The notes beneath the pieces are model-generated. The model searched no databases and was not told the origin of the DNA. It worked only from the letters and a program-made list of their open reading frames with translations. Below are positions 1 through 13,912 of a stretch of DNA of 64,000 bases, in pieces. Origin of the DNA: Stercorarius parasiticus (lineage: Eukaryota > Chordata > Aves > Charadriiformes > Stercorariidae); the NCBI GenBank assembly GCA_013396915.1, contig VWZL01002834.1, positions 704,508-768,507 on the forward strand, read 5' to 3'. Numbering within the stretch: the first letter of the stretch is position 1; each line of letters begins with the position of its first letter. Made by a program: the position numbers and the translations under genes.

Positions 1-3000
1 TTCTCATTGCTAATCTTCATCTCTTCATCAAAACTTGTAGTTTTTCCAGTTTTTTGTTTTATTGAAGTCCAAATGAGAGCTGTGACACAGGGAAGTGGTG
101 TATCTTAGAGGGGATGAAGTTTCAGAGATGAGATGTGGAATTGGCAAGTAAAAGTTTTTCGCCGGAACGAAGGTCAGAAATATGATGTTAATTCTGGAAC
201 ACGACAAGGCAAAGGTATTAGAGTCCGAGAGAGCTGATAACATGGTCAGTTTGATAGAGTCAGGTAACGTTTTAGAAGAAATAATAGATGCATATGTTAT
301 GTGTCTGGGGCAAGGGGTGTAATAGTCCCTTGAAAAGTTGATCAGCTGACACACAGTGAATGTACTTTTCACGCAAAATTGATTTATTATTGCTTTGATT
401 CATGAGCCAACATTGCATTTTTAGACTAGCTGAATGAAGTTTGGTTACGAATACTCCCTTTGCAATTGGTACTTTGTTAAATTCTTTACCCTAAACTAGT
501 ACCTCACGTAAGAAATTGGACTGAAAATAAACCGTTTGTCCTGGAGTGACAGAATTCAGGAATCAGTATCTACTTCTTTTCTTGAAAAATGCCACAAATT
601 CATTGCTAATGACTGATTTACTTATTTCTCTTGTCTTTGTATGTTGTATCGTTCAAGCAGGCCTAAGTGCTATAACTATATTCGGTGTAAAAATGTTGAC
701 TCTCGTTCTCTGAGTTTATAATCTCTTTAAGTAATTAGAAGTGGTTGGATTATCAAGATTATGGTCACATTTCAATGTGTATATAAGCATCCTGACAAAG
801 GTAAATGTCAGAGGATAATCTAGGGGAAGAAAGCTGGCAACAGGCTGTTTCAATTTATGAAGCTGTAGATCTTAGAAAGCTTGTAAAATCCAAATGCGTA
901 AGAACCTGTTTTAAATCCCATGGGTGGCATTCTTATCGTTAGAGGCCACGTCTAAGCAATGTAACACCAGGCACCTGTTTTGAAAATGTTTTGTGTCATT
1001 ATTTCTTTGATACCTTTTTTTTTTGCCCCCAAGAAGTGTGACTGCATTAGTTCAAAAGCTTTCCCCATCCCCAGCAAATGTCACAGCTATTAGGGGCTCC
1101 CATAGCTTCCAGAGCTGCTTTGCAGTTTTAAGAGCTACTCTTGCTTTCAGCGAATCGTAAATAGCACCTAAAAATATAGTTCCAGCTGGAAGCCTTCATG
1201 CAGTCTCCCTTCTTACTCTTTTAAAAATCACCCCAGTGGGGCACCATTCTGCCAATTTCATCAGAGTCTAACAACTTAATGGGCATGAGTTTCTTTCGCT
1301 AATCTGGAGGTGGTCTCTGCAGAGCAAGAGAAAGTAGCAGTAAAGACTCATTTTCAGCAGGTGTCTCCTGAGACGAGGGAACTAGTGGACGTTTCATGAA
1401 CATGAATGTACAGAATCTTAACCAAAAGAGTTCTGGTGGGCTTTGTGTTTGAAGTGCTGCTATTACGTCAGCTTTCTGAGGAAGTAATCCTTTTTAAACA
1501 CAGAAACCTTTCAAGAACTCTTACAAGAACTGTTATATTTGCATGTGCATAGAATACAGGAGGCTGGATTTATTTGAGAAATATGGTTAAAATATGGAAT
1601 TAGCATGCTGTTTTGTGGCTTTTCCCATTAGTTTCAGAAGTTGGTATTTAAACTAAAAGTCAGATGGTAATTTTACAGTGAATTAGCATCTATAACTTTC
1701 ACGTTTGGTCCAGGTGAGCATTTGCATGTTTAGATATTAGTGTCTAAATTTATGATCCTCCCTTGTTTGTCCCACCTTTATGATATATCTAATGTAATGG
1801 TCTAAATATCAGGCCCCTGGGCTGCTTTATCCAACTGTTAACATAGCATCAAGAAATGATGCAACTTTTTATTCCTGAGGTTGGCTCAGTCTGGTATCTC
1901 ATTGCAGTCCTCACTCAGATTTATACCAAGTGGGCATGAACTATACTTTTTTCTGTTTGTCTTCTGCTCCTCTTATTCCTTACGCAGTTGGTAAGAAACT
2001 TCCATATTGGAAATCTGAGCCTATTTTATAACATTCATTATTAAAATGAGTGGAAGAAGCTGTAAATCTGGTTACACTTATTAAATAGAGACAATGCAGT
2101 TAAGATGTGAATAGGATAGCAAGAATCTGAAAGGAAATTAGAAATATTATAATTTATCCTATTATAAGGTCACTTTAAGTGAACTTTAGTGGGAACATGA
2201 GCAAGCTGTATAACATTCTGACGCATCAAAACTGTCCTTCCTGTATGAAAATACTTAACAATTGAAACGTTAGAGAGAAATGTGATACAAAGCTGAGCTT
2301 TTAACACAGTCATGTCCTAAATGCATCCTATTGTTGCTGTCTTTAGCCATTCCCTTGTTCCCCCAGTTTCTATGTCTCCTACAAAAGTGTGACTTTTAAC
2401 AGCTGGAGGAGAAGGCAGCATACTAAGAGTGCATGGTGGGTATTAGTAAAGTTGGTTTTCAAATACTCCAGATGAGTTTCTTGGCTGTCAGCTACTTCCA
2501 TTAGGCAGAAACCTGATGAGTTCCAATTTGTGCCTCCACAGAAATGCTGAAATGTGTCTGCTGATACTTTATTAAATTCGTAGGGCCAAATATTCTGCCA
2601 ATGTAAAAATTCCACTGATGACATTTACAGCATCCAAAGATTTGGCCCATTATTAGCTAGATCCTTAGGATTTAATTTCTTGTATTGGTACTATAATTTA
2701 TTCAGGAGACTGTGACACCCAATTACAGCTTTTGATTGCAAGAAAATACCGTAAGATACCTACTCAATCTCAGAATTATCTTAAAGTCATTGAAAACTAG
2801 CGATTGCTACTCTGAGAGATACCAGTATTGGGTAAGATGACAGAGAAGTGACTAGTAAGATCCAGTCAGTGGTCTGAAACAAGTAGTATTTATTCACCAA
2901 GGCTTTCAATGTCTTTAAATGCTGTTATCGGACCACAAAGAAGAAAGAACCAGTGGCAGCATAAAGTACTAATGGACTGCTGTCCTAATTAAGACAGCTT

Positions 3001-4317
3001 CCTAAAGATCTGAAATAGAACAGCGCTAAAAACTGACATAGTTAATAAAACTGTGTGTGTTTTACCTAGTATTTTCTTTAGGAAGCAAAGACTTTTGAAC
3101 TTCCAGCATTTCTGCCTCACATTTTCAGCTCAATTGCATTGGAATAAGGCTAAATGCTGGTAACTGTTTTTGGAAGAAACAAAAGGCATTACGGAAGCTG
3201 TATTTTATTTTATGGTCACTGGTAATTTTAGTTTACTGCAATGACTGTCTTGGCACTAATGATAAATTGTTTAAGGGAGCTGGATTATAGAATTATCTGA
3301 TTGATACAGACAATGACACCTTTTTATCGGTCTCTTCTTTTGGCAAATTCATAAGTCTAACAGCCCTTAAAACTGTTTATCAGTAAGGCAGTGATTGCTT
3401 TTACTGCAAACAGAGGGACACATTGAGAGTAAGACCAGTGGATTCTTCCCTTTAGTGAGTCTGCGAGTGGAAAGGAGGCTTCAGCTAATAAAAAAATCCT
3501 CATGTTGGGGGGCTGTTTGCGAGGGGGAAAGAGCAGTATTGCCAGGTCATACTTTCTTGCCTAAATGGATGGGGAGGATTTAATCAGAGTTAATGCTGCT
3601 CTATAGGGGACTTGCCCATCCTCCTGCTGGCCCTATTATTTAATGAACTTAAAGGCAGCTAACAAAAGTCTGGCAACGCTACAGGTTCTGAAATTATATT
3701 TCCTGTAATTTTTTGCCATCTTAACTTTTCTAGATCAACAGCAGTCTTAAGAAGTGTCATGAATAGTAATAATTTTTTAACTTTTTTATTCATGAAGAGT
3801 GAAACATTTAAGATCCACCGGAGAAGCAGTCTGGCAAAAGGCATGCCACAACATCAGAGGTTAGGACTCAGGAGTATTCCCAGAGCTCTATGGAAATGTA
3901 TCAACAAGACCCGCCTGGCCTTGTTCATTAGTATCAGTGCTTCAATTCCATAAAGACTGCATTTTATATCCACATTTACTATGCACCGAAGCTGTGCTTC
4001 TACTAGCAATATGTTTCTAGCACTGAGTCTTTCAAACTCTCATTTTAAAGGTGGAGTTATTACAAATCAGCTGGTTTTGCGTTTAGTGGTTGATACGATA
4101 TAGTATGCTATGCCTATATAATCCTGAATCTTTAGCTATAAAATCTTGGCTAATCAAATAAAGAGGAGGTTCAGATGACTCTTTATATTAGTTACATTAT
4201 CCTGAACAGTTAGACAATTTGTATGTGTGAACTGACGTGTTTTTTTTTTACCATTGCCTGGGTTTACAAAGGGTAAACTGTGGTGGGATTTCTGAGTTGT
4301 GTCTGTCCAGTGCAGAG
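1..4317. other. Non-coding intronic/intergenic sequence, nothing recognised
   Basis: AT-rich unique-looking sequence. Open frames of up to 114 codons (28-372, minus) lack family resemblance and splice-site support. No repeat family recognised. Confidence 0.7.
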
Positions 4318-4458
4318 GGTGTGAGGTGCAGGAAACCCGGCTTCTGTCACCTACCTCTGCCAGTGGCCTGGTAATCTTTGGGACTTCCCTTTCTGAAACT
4401 CAGTTCCCTCATCTCTCAATTACAGATTTTAATACTGACCTTTGGACAGTGCTTTTTG
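4318..4458 (+). mobile_element. tRNA-derived SINE remnant (MIR-like)
   Basis: The order of blocks is that of an old amniote tRNA-SINE: GGAAACCCGGCTTCTGTC (B-box region), CCTCTGCCAGTGGCCTGG, CTTTGGGACTTCCCTTTCTG, AACTCAGTTCCCTCATCTCT, then ATTTTAATACTGACCTTTGG. These correspond to the familiar GTTC-box, CTCTGCCACT, CCTTGGGCAAGTCACTT, CTCAGTTTCCTCATCTG and GATAATGATACTGACCT segments. Many substitutions mark it as ancient. The chance open frame of 76 codons at 4299-4529 crosses it and is not a gene. Confidence 0.68.
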
Positions 4459-6284
4459 TTTTACTGGTGGTGTTTAGTCATTACCTATTCATGCCTATCC
4501 ACATCGTTATAAAACTGTTTTGGAGATAAGTAGTAACTGCAAATTTTGGCCTGATGCATTCTGGCATGAGAAATCATGCACTGAAGTATCAGCCCCAAGA
4601 GATGATGTATACAGAGCAACAGGAAGGGCTGTGAACGAAATGGGAACGTTCTTGTGAAAGCAGCACTACGGAAATGCAGGACATGCTGTGGTGGTTGTCC
4701 TGCTCCGACAAACTAAAGAGACAGCTGGCATCAGAACAATGAAAATTTAGGAAAAAAATACTGCAAGTGGAAGTACAGGTATTTCTAGTGTGATGGAGAA
4801 GAGTGATGCTTTGAATCACACTGTCAATGGCCTAGGTTAATGCCTTGAGTATTTCGGTTATGCTGTTTATTTTGCAACACAGAGAACACACTGACATGTC
4901 AGGTTATTCAGAAATCCAGCATCAGAGTTATGTTAGTCTTCATATGGAAAATAAAAAAGCCTCTCATAGCAAAACAAGCATTGGCTGCATGGGAAGAAGT
5001 GCCTGACAACGTAAGACTCCTTATTAAAGGGTTTTGAGGGCTTGCACTGGATACACTTGTGAAAATAAAAGGTGAATGGGTACTTTACAGTTCCTTCAGC
5101 AGTGTTTTGTTTGGGTTTTTTTTCCTGATAGAAATTAAATTTGTGCTTGTCTGTGATAGCTTGAGAATTAAGTGGTTCTTCCCCTTTTTTGCAGTCTTTT
5201 TGCAGTGAGTTGTATGTTGTCTTAAAGTATCTCTTTTTTTAATCACCCATGGAAACAAGCATAACTGAAGAAAAAAGCTTGCAAGGAATAATTTTGCACC
5301 CCTTTTGATACAGCGTTAAATAAGATGACTAGAAAGGTTTTCTTAATCTCATGCTCTTCAGAAGTGTTTTGAGCCTTTAACTTCAACTGGCATGATTCCA
5401 TGTGGCTTCTACTTTCTTACATTACTTTTCTTGTGTCACTCCTAAAATTATCAAGTCAAAATCAATGTTATACTGAAGAATTGTACTGAAGACAGAACTT
5501 CGCATGTCTTTCATGCACAATGAAAATACATGTGGAAATTGCTTTCTCTGACCTTAAGCCCTTTTTCATTCTTGGAGATCATGTGAAAGAACTTAATCCA
5601 AATGAGATTTTCAGTTTCGGTTTTTCCAGAGTATTCCTCCCAACATCAATCATGATGTGTAAGGCTGAAAAACTGGTCTAAACCACTTATTAATGAGCTA
5701 TGTGTGACAGTATTCATTTTCCTTTTGCAAACAGGAGGTGCAAAGTCATGTTAAGAATCAAATTATAAATGTCGTAGTATGGACTGAGTTACTTATGATT
5801 TCCATTATTCTATTGCTGAGTGAACACCAGGTCACTAGATGTCTTATTATCCTAAATGTAGCAGAAAAAAGAATTTTCAGGGATGCCATATGAAGCATGG
5901 GCAATTTTTTAAAAGTGGGAAGTGTTCAAAAGTAAGCAACTGGACTGTCCAAAATCACAATATAAGGTTTGGAAAAAGGAGATGAGGAATGAATGCATTT
6001 AGAAGTTATTTTTATTTTTCATCTCAATTTTGGAATTGTTACTGTCGACATATTTTCAGTCTTTTCCTCACAGCCAAGACAGCAAGACTTGGATTTTTTT
6101 TTTTTATTTATGCTGTGAAAATAAGCACAGAACAAAATCTCAAGAGGTGAGAGACTCAGTTATATTTTTACAAAGATAACAGATATTGCTGAAACATTTA
6201 CAATACTCAGGATAAGTACAGTTTGGATACTGCTTAGTTATGGAAAGGACATCTATTGTATTGGGTTTGGGTATCACTCTTAGG

Positions 6285-6450
6285 ATGTAGACAGGCTGGA
6301 GAAATAGGAATGATAAGAGGCTTAGAAAATAATACCTATGAGGAAAGATTGAAAGAGCTGGCCTTGTGAAGTCTAGAAACAAGAAGATGAAAAGTGACAA
6401 AACAGTTTTTCAATACATAAAATACTGTTGAACTTGCTCGATGCCTTCAA
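6285..6450 (+). mobile_element. Old CR1/L3-like LINE fragment
   Basis: The run GGCTTAGAAAATAATACCTA, then TGAGGAAAGATTGAAAGAGC, then AGTCTAGAAACAAGAAGATG, ending in a stretch with CAATACATAAAATACTGTTG, follows the conserved end of CR1-type ORF2. In intact copies this encodes the YEERLKELGLFSLEKRR... segment followed by VFKYLKG. It has strong internal decay with no open frame. The limits are approximate; similarity fades after about 6450. Confidence 0.65.
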
Positions 6451-7220
6451 AAGAAGATATGTTCCAGCAGTTTAAATTTAATCCTTGAAGTCAAAGTGCT
6501 GGACTTCAAGGCTAAAACTAAGATACGAGGCACTTTGCAGCTTTATGCAGGTGAAACAGGAAAAAAATTACACATTTGATTGTTTCCATTTTAGTATTCT
6601 GTTTCTGAGATACGTAAGACCACATTTTGAGGTTGTGAATGATAAATATTTTTAACTAAAGGTCTTTGGATGAACCCTTGACTGTCTCACGTTGGATTCT
6701 AAAATAATGATTGAGAATTTGGGCAGACAGGGTGGATGTCAAGATAGCCTGAGTATTCTGATTTAGTTTTTTTGAACTTTCTTCAATGTGTATGCTGTCA
6801 CTGCCAAATAGAATGTCACTCAATATTATTTCATTTACACAAGATCAAACCCAGACGGCTCATGTCCTTATACTATGACTGTCATAGAATTAACAGAGTT
6901 GCGACTTATCAGATGCAGACCATCAGAAGACGAAGCTATAAAGAATGAAATTTCAATGGAGATTCATCTTCAAATACCTCAAGTGGGGCTTTAGTTATTT
7001 TTTAGAATTTAAATAACCTATCTTCATCCCTGTTAAGCAGCAGAGCTCCACTAATACCAAGGGAACTATCTTAATTTAAACTTGCTGAGGATATTACTAT
7101 GAATCATATGAAAAAGCCAGAAATAGTTCTTATTCTAAATTTGCTTTTGATTAAAATCTCTTTTGTCAGTTCCTTATCTGATGTGGTGGGGTACCTTGAA
7201 CAAAAGTTCCATTTCTTGAC

Positions 7221-7238
7221 TTTTTTTTTTTTTTTTTT
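7221..7238 (+). repeat. T(18) homopolymer
   Basis: Eighteen consecutive T. Other runs of note are T(12) at 6094-6105, T(14) at 44245-44258, T(16) at 56983-56998 and A(16) at 30637-30652. None but the A-run at 36579 is preceded by a polyadenylation signal, and none marks the end of a recognised element. Confidence 0.9.
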
Positions 7239-7584
7239 ACAAGGGCAGGCACAGGTAACTTGTGTGGGGAAAACATCTCTTCCGTCATTGGGGGTTCAGC
7301 CTAGCTGCTTCATGTACCAGTTACAGGTAGTTTTCAGTAACAGTTCCCCTCTTACAAACATCTTAGTAATACGATTCTGGCATTATGTGCTAGAGTCAAT
7401 ACAGTCCCACTGAGTAAAGAACTATAATACTTTAAAGTGACTCATGCACAGTAATTTAGAGGGTGGCTGCCTGCAATTTCCAGGTGCCATCAATCTCCTT
7501 CGTAAGATAATTTCCTGCCTTCATATATACGGAGGAGGAAAGGATACACCATGAATTTCTGATGATGGGTACGATACTTAGCCT

Positions 7585-7775
7585 CCGTACAGTGTTTTTT
7601 GCCTTCAAGGCAGTTTACAAGTATGACTTAATGTTCATCATATCCTTCAAAGTTGTTAAGTATTAATATTCCCATTTTGTAGAGGGGGAAATAGAAGGAA
7701 AGAAGTTAGATAACTTTCCCAAGACTTTGGAAGGAGTCATGGGAGTAACTTTCAATCCTCTGCCTAGACTATGTA
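7585..7775 (-). mobile_element. MIR-type SINE remnant
   Basis: Read on the plus strand, the blocks ATTAATATTCCCATTTTGTA, GAGGGGGAAATAGAAGGAAA, AGTTAGATAACTTTCCCAAG and TCAATCCTCTGCCTAGACTA follow the reverse complement of MIR (TATTATCCCCATTTTACAG, GATGAGGAAACTGAGGC, GGTTAAGTGACTTGCCCAAG, then the B-box end). The 5' part (GCCTTCAAGGCAGTTTACAA) fits the CACTGTGCTAAGCGCTTTACA segment. It is well decayed but nearly full length. Confidence 0.72.
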
Positions 7776-10757
7776 TCCTTTCTTTTCCTCAGATGCTTCC
7801 CACTGGTTCCTAGTGTAAAGGACTGTACCAGTATTGGACACTGTGCAGTGTCAGAGGGTATGCTGACAATTAGAATAAGTAAATAACTGCTCTTGAAGAT
7901 TTTTTAGAATTTTGTAAGCTAAGAATTTGAAAACTTTTGAAAAATGTTCCCAAATGGTGTTTAATGTAAGCATGAGAGATTTAAATCAGGTGGTTAGCTC
8001 ACTGGGAGATACAAAGAACTCTTCAAAACCCCTTCAGCACAAGAATGAAGCAATGTAACTGCTTGGTTGAAATCCTACTCAATTCAAGGTTCTTGGGTTT
8101 TTTCCATTAACTTCAGTGAACTTAAATGGCAAATCTTGGAGGTAGCACTTGCAGATTTTTTTTTTAAGTATCTATATTTATTTTATTTTTGTCTGCATCT
8201 GCAATTTCTTTGAACTTTTCTATAGCTAGCCTGAAACAAAAATACAAGTGAAGGCTGCAGATACCGAAGGCTTCTTTTGAAGCAATGGGGAGTCTGCCAG
8301 GGAGACAAATGCAGAAAACACTGATATTTGCTTGCAAAACCCTTGTGTCTATCAGAAACATGTTTTATTAATATAAGAAAATTCATAAAAGGTCAAAAAT
8401 AAGAGGAAGCTTATTTACGCCATACTCTTAAGCAGAACGTTGACACAGTTGAATAAAAATGTCACATCTAATCAAAGGACACTATTTTTTAATACGTGCT
8501 GATCGTAAAAGCTGTATTTTATACCGTGTGTTCTATATGATGATCATTATGGTACAGAAATGTATGTAATATTGAAGAAACTGTTCAGGAATTTACAAAA
8601 AGTGAAAGATCATGATTTCTGATATGTAGATAACAGCAGTTAAATGTTCTTTGGGAAGAGCTACATTTTCCTACTCCATTTGACTCCTGCCTGGAACTTT
8701 TATACGTTTGAGTCCATTCACTTGCCAAGTCAAATGCATGTACAGTTGAAGGGCATGATTTCTTATACACCTGATGAAAAGATTACACTTCAAGTGTAAA
8801 AAGTAGCAAACTGAATGTATTCAGTAGTTGTGAAAGCCAGAATTAAACCAGCTTTACAAGTGGGTTTTGAGTCCCGAGTCTCAAACTTTATTTCACAGAC
8901 CTGGATCCCTAAAATGAAGAGAGATTAATCTATGCTGAATAAGTTCAAATAGCTTTGGTAAGGTGGATATTTTTTAAAATGGGTTTTGTAGGCTTGCATT
9001 CCTTTGTAGTGCCCTCCGTACAGTGGCAGGTAATGCAAAAGTTCTGTATGCGATTCCGGAGATGATAGGAGGCCAATGCATTTAGGCTGTGTTCAGTATG
9101 CTAGCACAGATGGAGGGAAGCAAATATACAACCTTGATTGTCCGCAAATGAGAGAAAAAGGAAAAAAAAAACATTAGGCATGAAAGAGAACAGAAAACAA
9201 ATTTTGAAGGCTTTTTGTTTCAAACCTGAAAGGATTAGAATGGTTTCTTAATGATTTCTTGATTCTGAATATTTTTAGAACTAAATTTGTGATTTCTGAC
9301 TGAGGTTTCATATTTAGGAAAAAAAGCATTTAGCAAAACTAATTGTGTGCTTATGGTAGTAACGATATTTGTGCATCCATTTCTAGAATTTAAAAGTAAT
9401 AACCTTGTTTAACACTTTCTTCTTTCACTTTAATGCTGGTGTAGTGAGCATAGACTCAAAATACCTGAATGGCTATTTTTTCCCCTCTGTTCTTCTGTTC
9501 AGTAGGAGCTTTTCAGTCCTTCTGTCTGTGTTGGGTTTTTTTGGAGTGAGTGAGTTTGTTTTGTCTTTATAAATGGATCTAGTAACTTCTAATTCATTGT
9601 CATATCTTGGTGAAAGGTTGGCTATTTTGGAGTTAAATGTCAATTTTTTTTCTATTCTGGTAAAACATGATGAAAAGTATCTTTTAGCTTTGAAAAGTAG
9701 CTTTCTGTTACTGATGTGAAAGCTAATGTTCAATTTTTAGTCAACATATTTTTAAAATCTTTTTTTTATTCATTAATACCTTTGTACGAGGCAAAAAAAA
9801 TCATAATAAGAATCTTTTAAATTAAAAAATACTGAAACATTTAAAATTTTTTCACTCTTTTAGCCTACTTTTAATCAGTTTCTGAAATTTTCAGGGATTT
9901 AAAAAATAGTGAAAATATTTTCACTGCTCAATTTTTTAGCAATTTAGTTTCATTTAAATTCTAAGTGCTTTAATGGCAAGCATTGTAAAAATTCAAAGTT
10001 TTTAAGCTTCACATTTCTAATGACATAAATTGTTGTGCCGCCTTCTATGTTGCCAAAATAAAAATCATCTGTGTCTTAAAACAGGTAGAGGTCACAGTGG
10101 GCCAGACCAGGCTAACTGGTTAAAAACTGTCAGGAAAGGAGACAAATGGACACGTACTGGTATGGAACCACATCTCTTCCCCCAGACATATCTACAGCAA
10201 AATTTTCTCTGGCTTAATTCTGTTTCTTCCTCCACTTTATGGAAAGATATTGTAATTATTTTTGATGGACTATACTTTAGATGGATCGTCAGTTCTCAGA
10301 TCTGTATACACCAAGAAGTTTCAAACTCAAAAATGTGCAAGATTTGTTTAGCTTGAGAAGTAAATGAGTGCACGTTCACTTTCCATTTTACAGTCCCAAA
10401 TCCGCATGTGAGCTCTGTTGAATAAAACCAGTATGTAATTTTTTTCTTTCAGAAAATGATTGTCATTTAGCATTAACAGTGCATTTCACTAACAAATGAT
10501 TTGCAAGGTGAATATATTTATTGACATTTCCTGTGCCTTTTAAATGTGACTGGTACAGTCCAGCAAACTGGACGCCCAAGTGAGGTGCAGAATGCTTGAA
10601 CTCTCTTACTCGTCTGAGAGTGCTCGTATTTTCAGTACCAGCGAAACACTTTCCTACCTTTCTTTAGAGATGGGCATCCTTTTGAGACAATTAACAGCTA
10701 TTCTTTTTGCAAACTTAGCAACTACTACTGAAGTGGGTGTGGGAAGCAGCATTACCA

Positions 10758-10791
10758 GATGTTCAGTGTTGAAGGATGTTCAGTGTGGATG
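10758..10791 (+). repeat. 17-base tandem duplication
   Basis: GATGTTCAGTGTTGAAG is followed at once by GATGTTCAGTGTGGATG (14 of 17 bases identical). A small local duplication in otherwise unique sequence. Confidence 0.75.
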
Positions 10792-13700
10792 GAAGCTTTT
10801 AGTGCCTTGGAGGGAAAAGTTACTTCTTTTCAATTCTGTTGCATCTGATGAGCTGAATAGTCCACTGCATCTTTCCTTCAATGGGAATATTCGTACAGAC
10901 TCTCTCTTATATTCTGTTCACAGAATTTGTAAGAGCTTTGTATGTTTAAGGGCTTTGCCTCTACTAACTTAGGCCAAAATAGTCTAGTTGGCTAAAAGCT
11001 AAGAGGAAAGGAGACAAATTAGCACTTGCACATACATAAGCATGGAAAAAAATTATGATTTCTGAAGGAAATGAGGCGTAAGAGGTAGGCTAAAAGTGGC
11101 AGAAACCTTCACACCCCAAACACAGCTCTGCTGCTCTAAACGTTCTCCACTTCTCCCCTCCTTTTTGAAAGCATTACAGGAGATGTGGTAAGTAAAGACA
11201 AGCTTCAAATAGCTGTTTACTAAAGCTCTTGGGCAAAGTCTACCAAAATATGCTTTCATAAATAAAACAGAGTTAATTAAGAACCACTTGAAAAGCTAGC
11301 ACAGGGGAAAGATGTGAGAAAATTACCATGTAATGTGTATGTGGTTAGCAGTAGCATAATTCTAGCTGAAATGAGGCAGATACCTTACTGGGAGCTGGCT
11401 TCATCCATTCTTTCTCATGTTGGGTAGTAGCTTATTAAACAAATGATGCCATTAAATTTGATTGAACTACTTGGCAATAATAATGGCAGCAGAATAAGAC
11501 CTTCCCTAAGTAACTTGCAGCTAAAAATGCAATAAATATCTAAAAGTTACAGAGGAGGGTACTGTGTAATTATAAGAAAAGACAATTTTAATGCACGTGT
11601 TTATTTTTCAAGTCAAAAGCAATGAGTTATATGAGAAACACCAAGGGGATAGTGATTACCTGTAATATAGTAGGTAAATTTAGTACATTTCCTAAATCAG
11701 GTTTTATGTGGTATAGTAAGAAAAGGAAAGCAAACCTCGTCCTTGAGAGTAGGGTGTCTCGAAAGTTAATAACTAGATGTGCAGTCTGTGCCAACAGACA
11801 TATAGACAGAGGTGGCAACTATGAATGGTGTTACCGTCTGCTGTGCGATTGCCTCTGAGAAGGCAGTTTGGTTTCAGTCCATTTCCTCGTGGTCAGGTGA
11901 GAGCGGCATCACTCTTACCCAAAGGTATTTGAGAACTGTGCTTGTTTTTCTGAATGTGGAGCATTAAGTGATATTATTAAGTCTCTGGATAAATATGCCT
12001 GTCACAAGAATGAAATAGTTTGGATATATTTTAAAATTGCATTAGGGAAAGAAAGAACACCTCTGGGAGCTTTAGAGAAGCTTTCTTTGGGGCTTTCAGT
12101 GATTGAAGGTACTAGGACACATCAAACATAGAGGAGAGGTTCTAGGGAGATTGTGTCTTTTAATATCCTCTGTCCTCATGGTTGGTTCCTGCACATATTT
12201 CATGCACATGGAACACACCTTGACTGACACTGCCTGTGTTTATTAGCACTAAATTTTGGCATTTAAAATCTGTACCATCATTTTTTAGTTTAGATCTACT
12301 CATAAATTGGCTAATATTGTCTCAGTGCTGCAAGGCAGATTATGTAGTGACTTGTATCTCTCTATCTCACTTGTTGGGAAAAGACCACACATTTGGAAAC
12401 AAATGTGAAGAGAAGAGCTGCAAGTACTTTGTCTCTTGTGGAAAATCTTTGTACTTGCTATGTTGTGTAAACACCTAATTTGTTAGCCATACTGGCAGGT
12501 ACTTATTCATCCAGTTGTGCTATCAAAATCGATCATGGTGAGGATGGCTTCACCATCAAATGGGGATAAGTTCCTTGTTCTCAGCTTACATCCTAGCAGG
12601 CTCCTAAGTGGAGAGGAGTCACAAAGTTTGTAGACATATTTCTTAGGAGGACCGCCTGCTCTCCAGTATTGAGACTTTCCAAAGTTTGGGATGCTGATCG
12701 GGTCTAGGATTTTGATTCAAGAGCATCTCTGACTTGTATTTAGGTTTTCTGCTGCTGTTTTTTTCTGAAATGTTTTATTCAGGCATACCGTAGACAAGCC
12801 TAGCTGCCATATTGACTTTTGTTCCTGGTAGGAAGCCTGCACAGACACAATACCGCTCCGTAGGAGGTGTACTTTCGAGTGACAGTTTCTCCTGTAGCAT
12901 TTGGCGGAGCCTCAGTAGCAGTTAAGCTGGGATTAGCCAAGTCTGCCCTTTTCTTCTGGTTTATGTACAGGAGACAGACCTATAGGACTGATGAAGGCCA
13001 GTTTTCTACTGAAACGCATTTTTTCCTGTATTACATAAAGCAGAGTTCGGTTATAGCAAGACCTGTGGCTGTTGGCTTGTGAAGTGAGAATTTCAGGTAT
13101 GGATCAAAAAGAGAAACTACTCAAACATTGAAGAACAAGACAGTTCTAGCAGTTCCGGCTGCAGTATATGGTGTAAGGAAGTGGACGCCTGGACTTCACT
13201 CTTGATACAGAACATAAAATAAATTGCTAGCCCTAGTCGCCTAGTTGTCCAGGCAAAGGACAGCTATTAGGCATTGCAGAATTTACATACACACTTGACA
13301 ACAAAAACTCTTCTCAGAAGATTTCTAAAACTTTTGGGCTATGGAAGAGCAGCAGCATGGAACAGTATTTAAGACCTAGAAACCATCATGCTGCCCTGTA
13401 TGAGGTGGGCTGTCCTGTAAGTGCGCTGCTGAGCCATCCATTTAATTCAGACAAATACTGTCTATTCACATTTCATTTAATACAATATACTTGTTAAAGT
13501 CCCTTGTTTTGAAAAATCCATCTGTATTTTCTTTCACAGTTTTGGTATTTATAATCATATTTTATATTCATATTCTGCAGTTTTTCAGCTCTAAAGTGTT
13601 GGCAAGCTTCATGATTTCACCAAGACCCTTAGGTGGCATTTCAAATCAGCTGTTAAGAGAACAGTATACACCGCAAGGGAGGAAAACTAAACTGATATAA

Positions 13701-13849
13701 TCTGTTGCCTTTACACAATCTGCTTGCTGAATTAATTTCACTGACTGGCAGCAGGTGAAAGGAAGGCGTGAACATCAGAAAAGTTTGGTTAAATGGCAAG
13801 TCTTAATGGTATTTTTCAATGTAATGGTCAGATTTAAAATCTGCCCATG

Positions 13850-13912
13850 TCTGGGGCCTGTGCTGGATACTGGGGAGATGGGAGGCTAGTCTGATTCCAT
13901 TTGCTTTAGGGA
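13850..13912 (+). mobile_element. Possible CR1/L3-type LINE 3' tail
   Basis: The stretch with CTGGATACTGGGGAGATGGG followed by CTAGTCTGATTCCATTTG resembles the tail of old amniote CR1/L3 elements (GGATACTGGGCTAGATGG, then a TGGTCTGACCCAGTATGG-like block). Only about 60 bases align by eye, so chance similarity is possible. Confidence 0.35.

Noticed and set aside
10580..10972. 130-codon plus-strand frame
   Set aside because: It includes the 17-base tandem duplication and resembles no protein family; length is compatible with chance in 64 kb.
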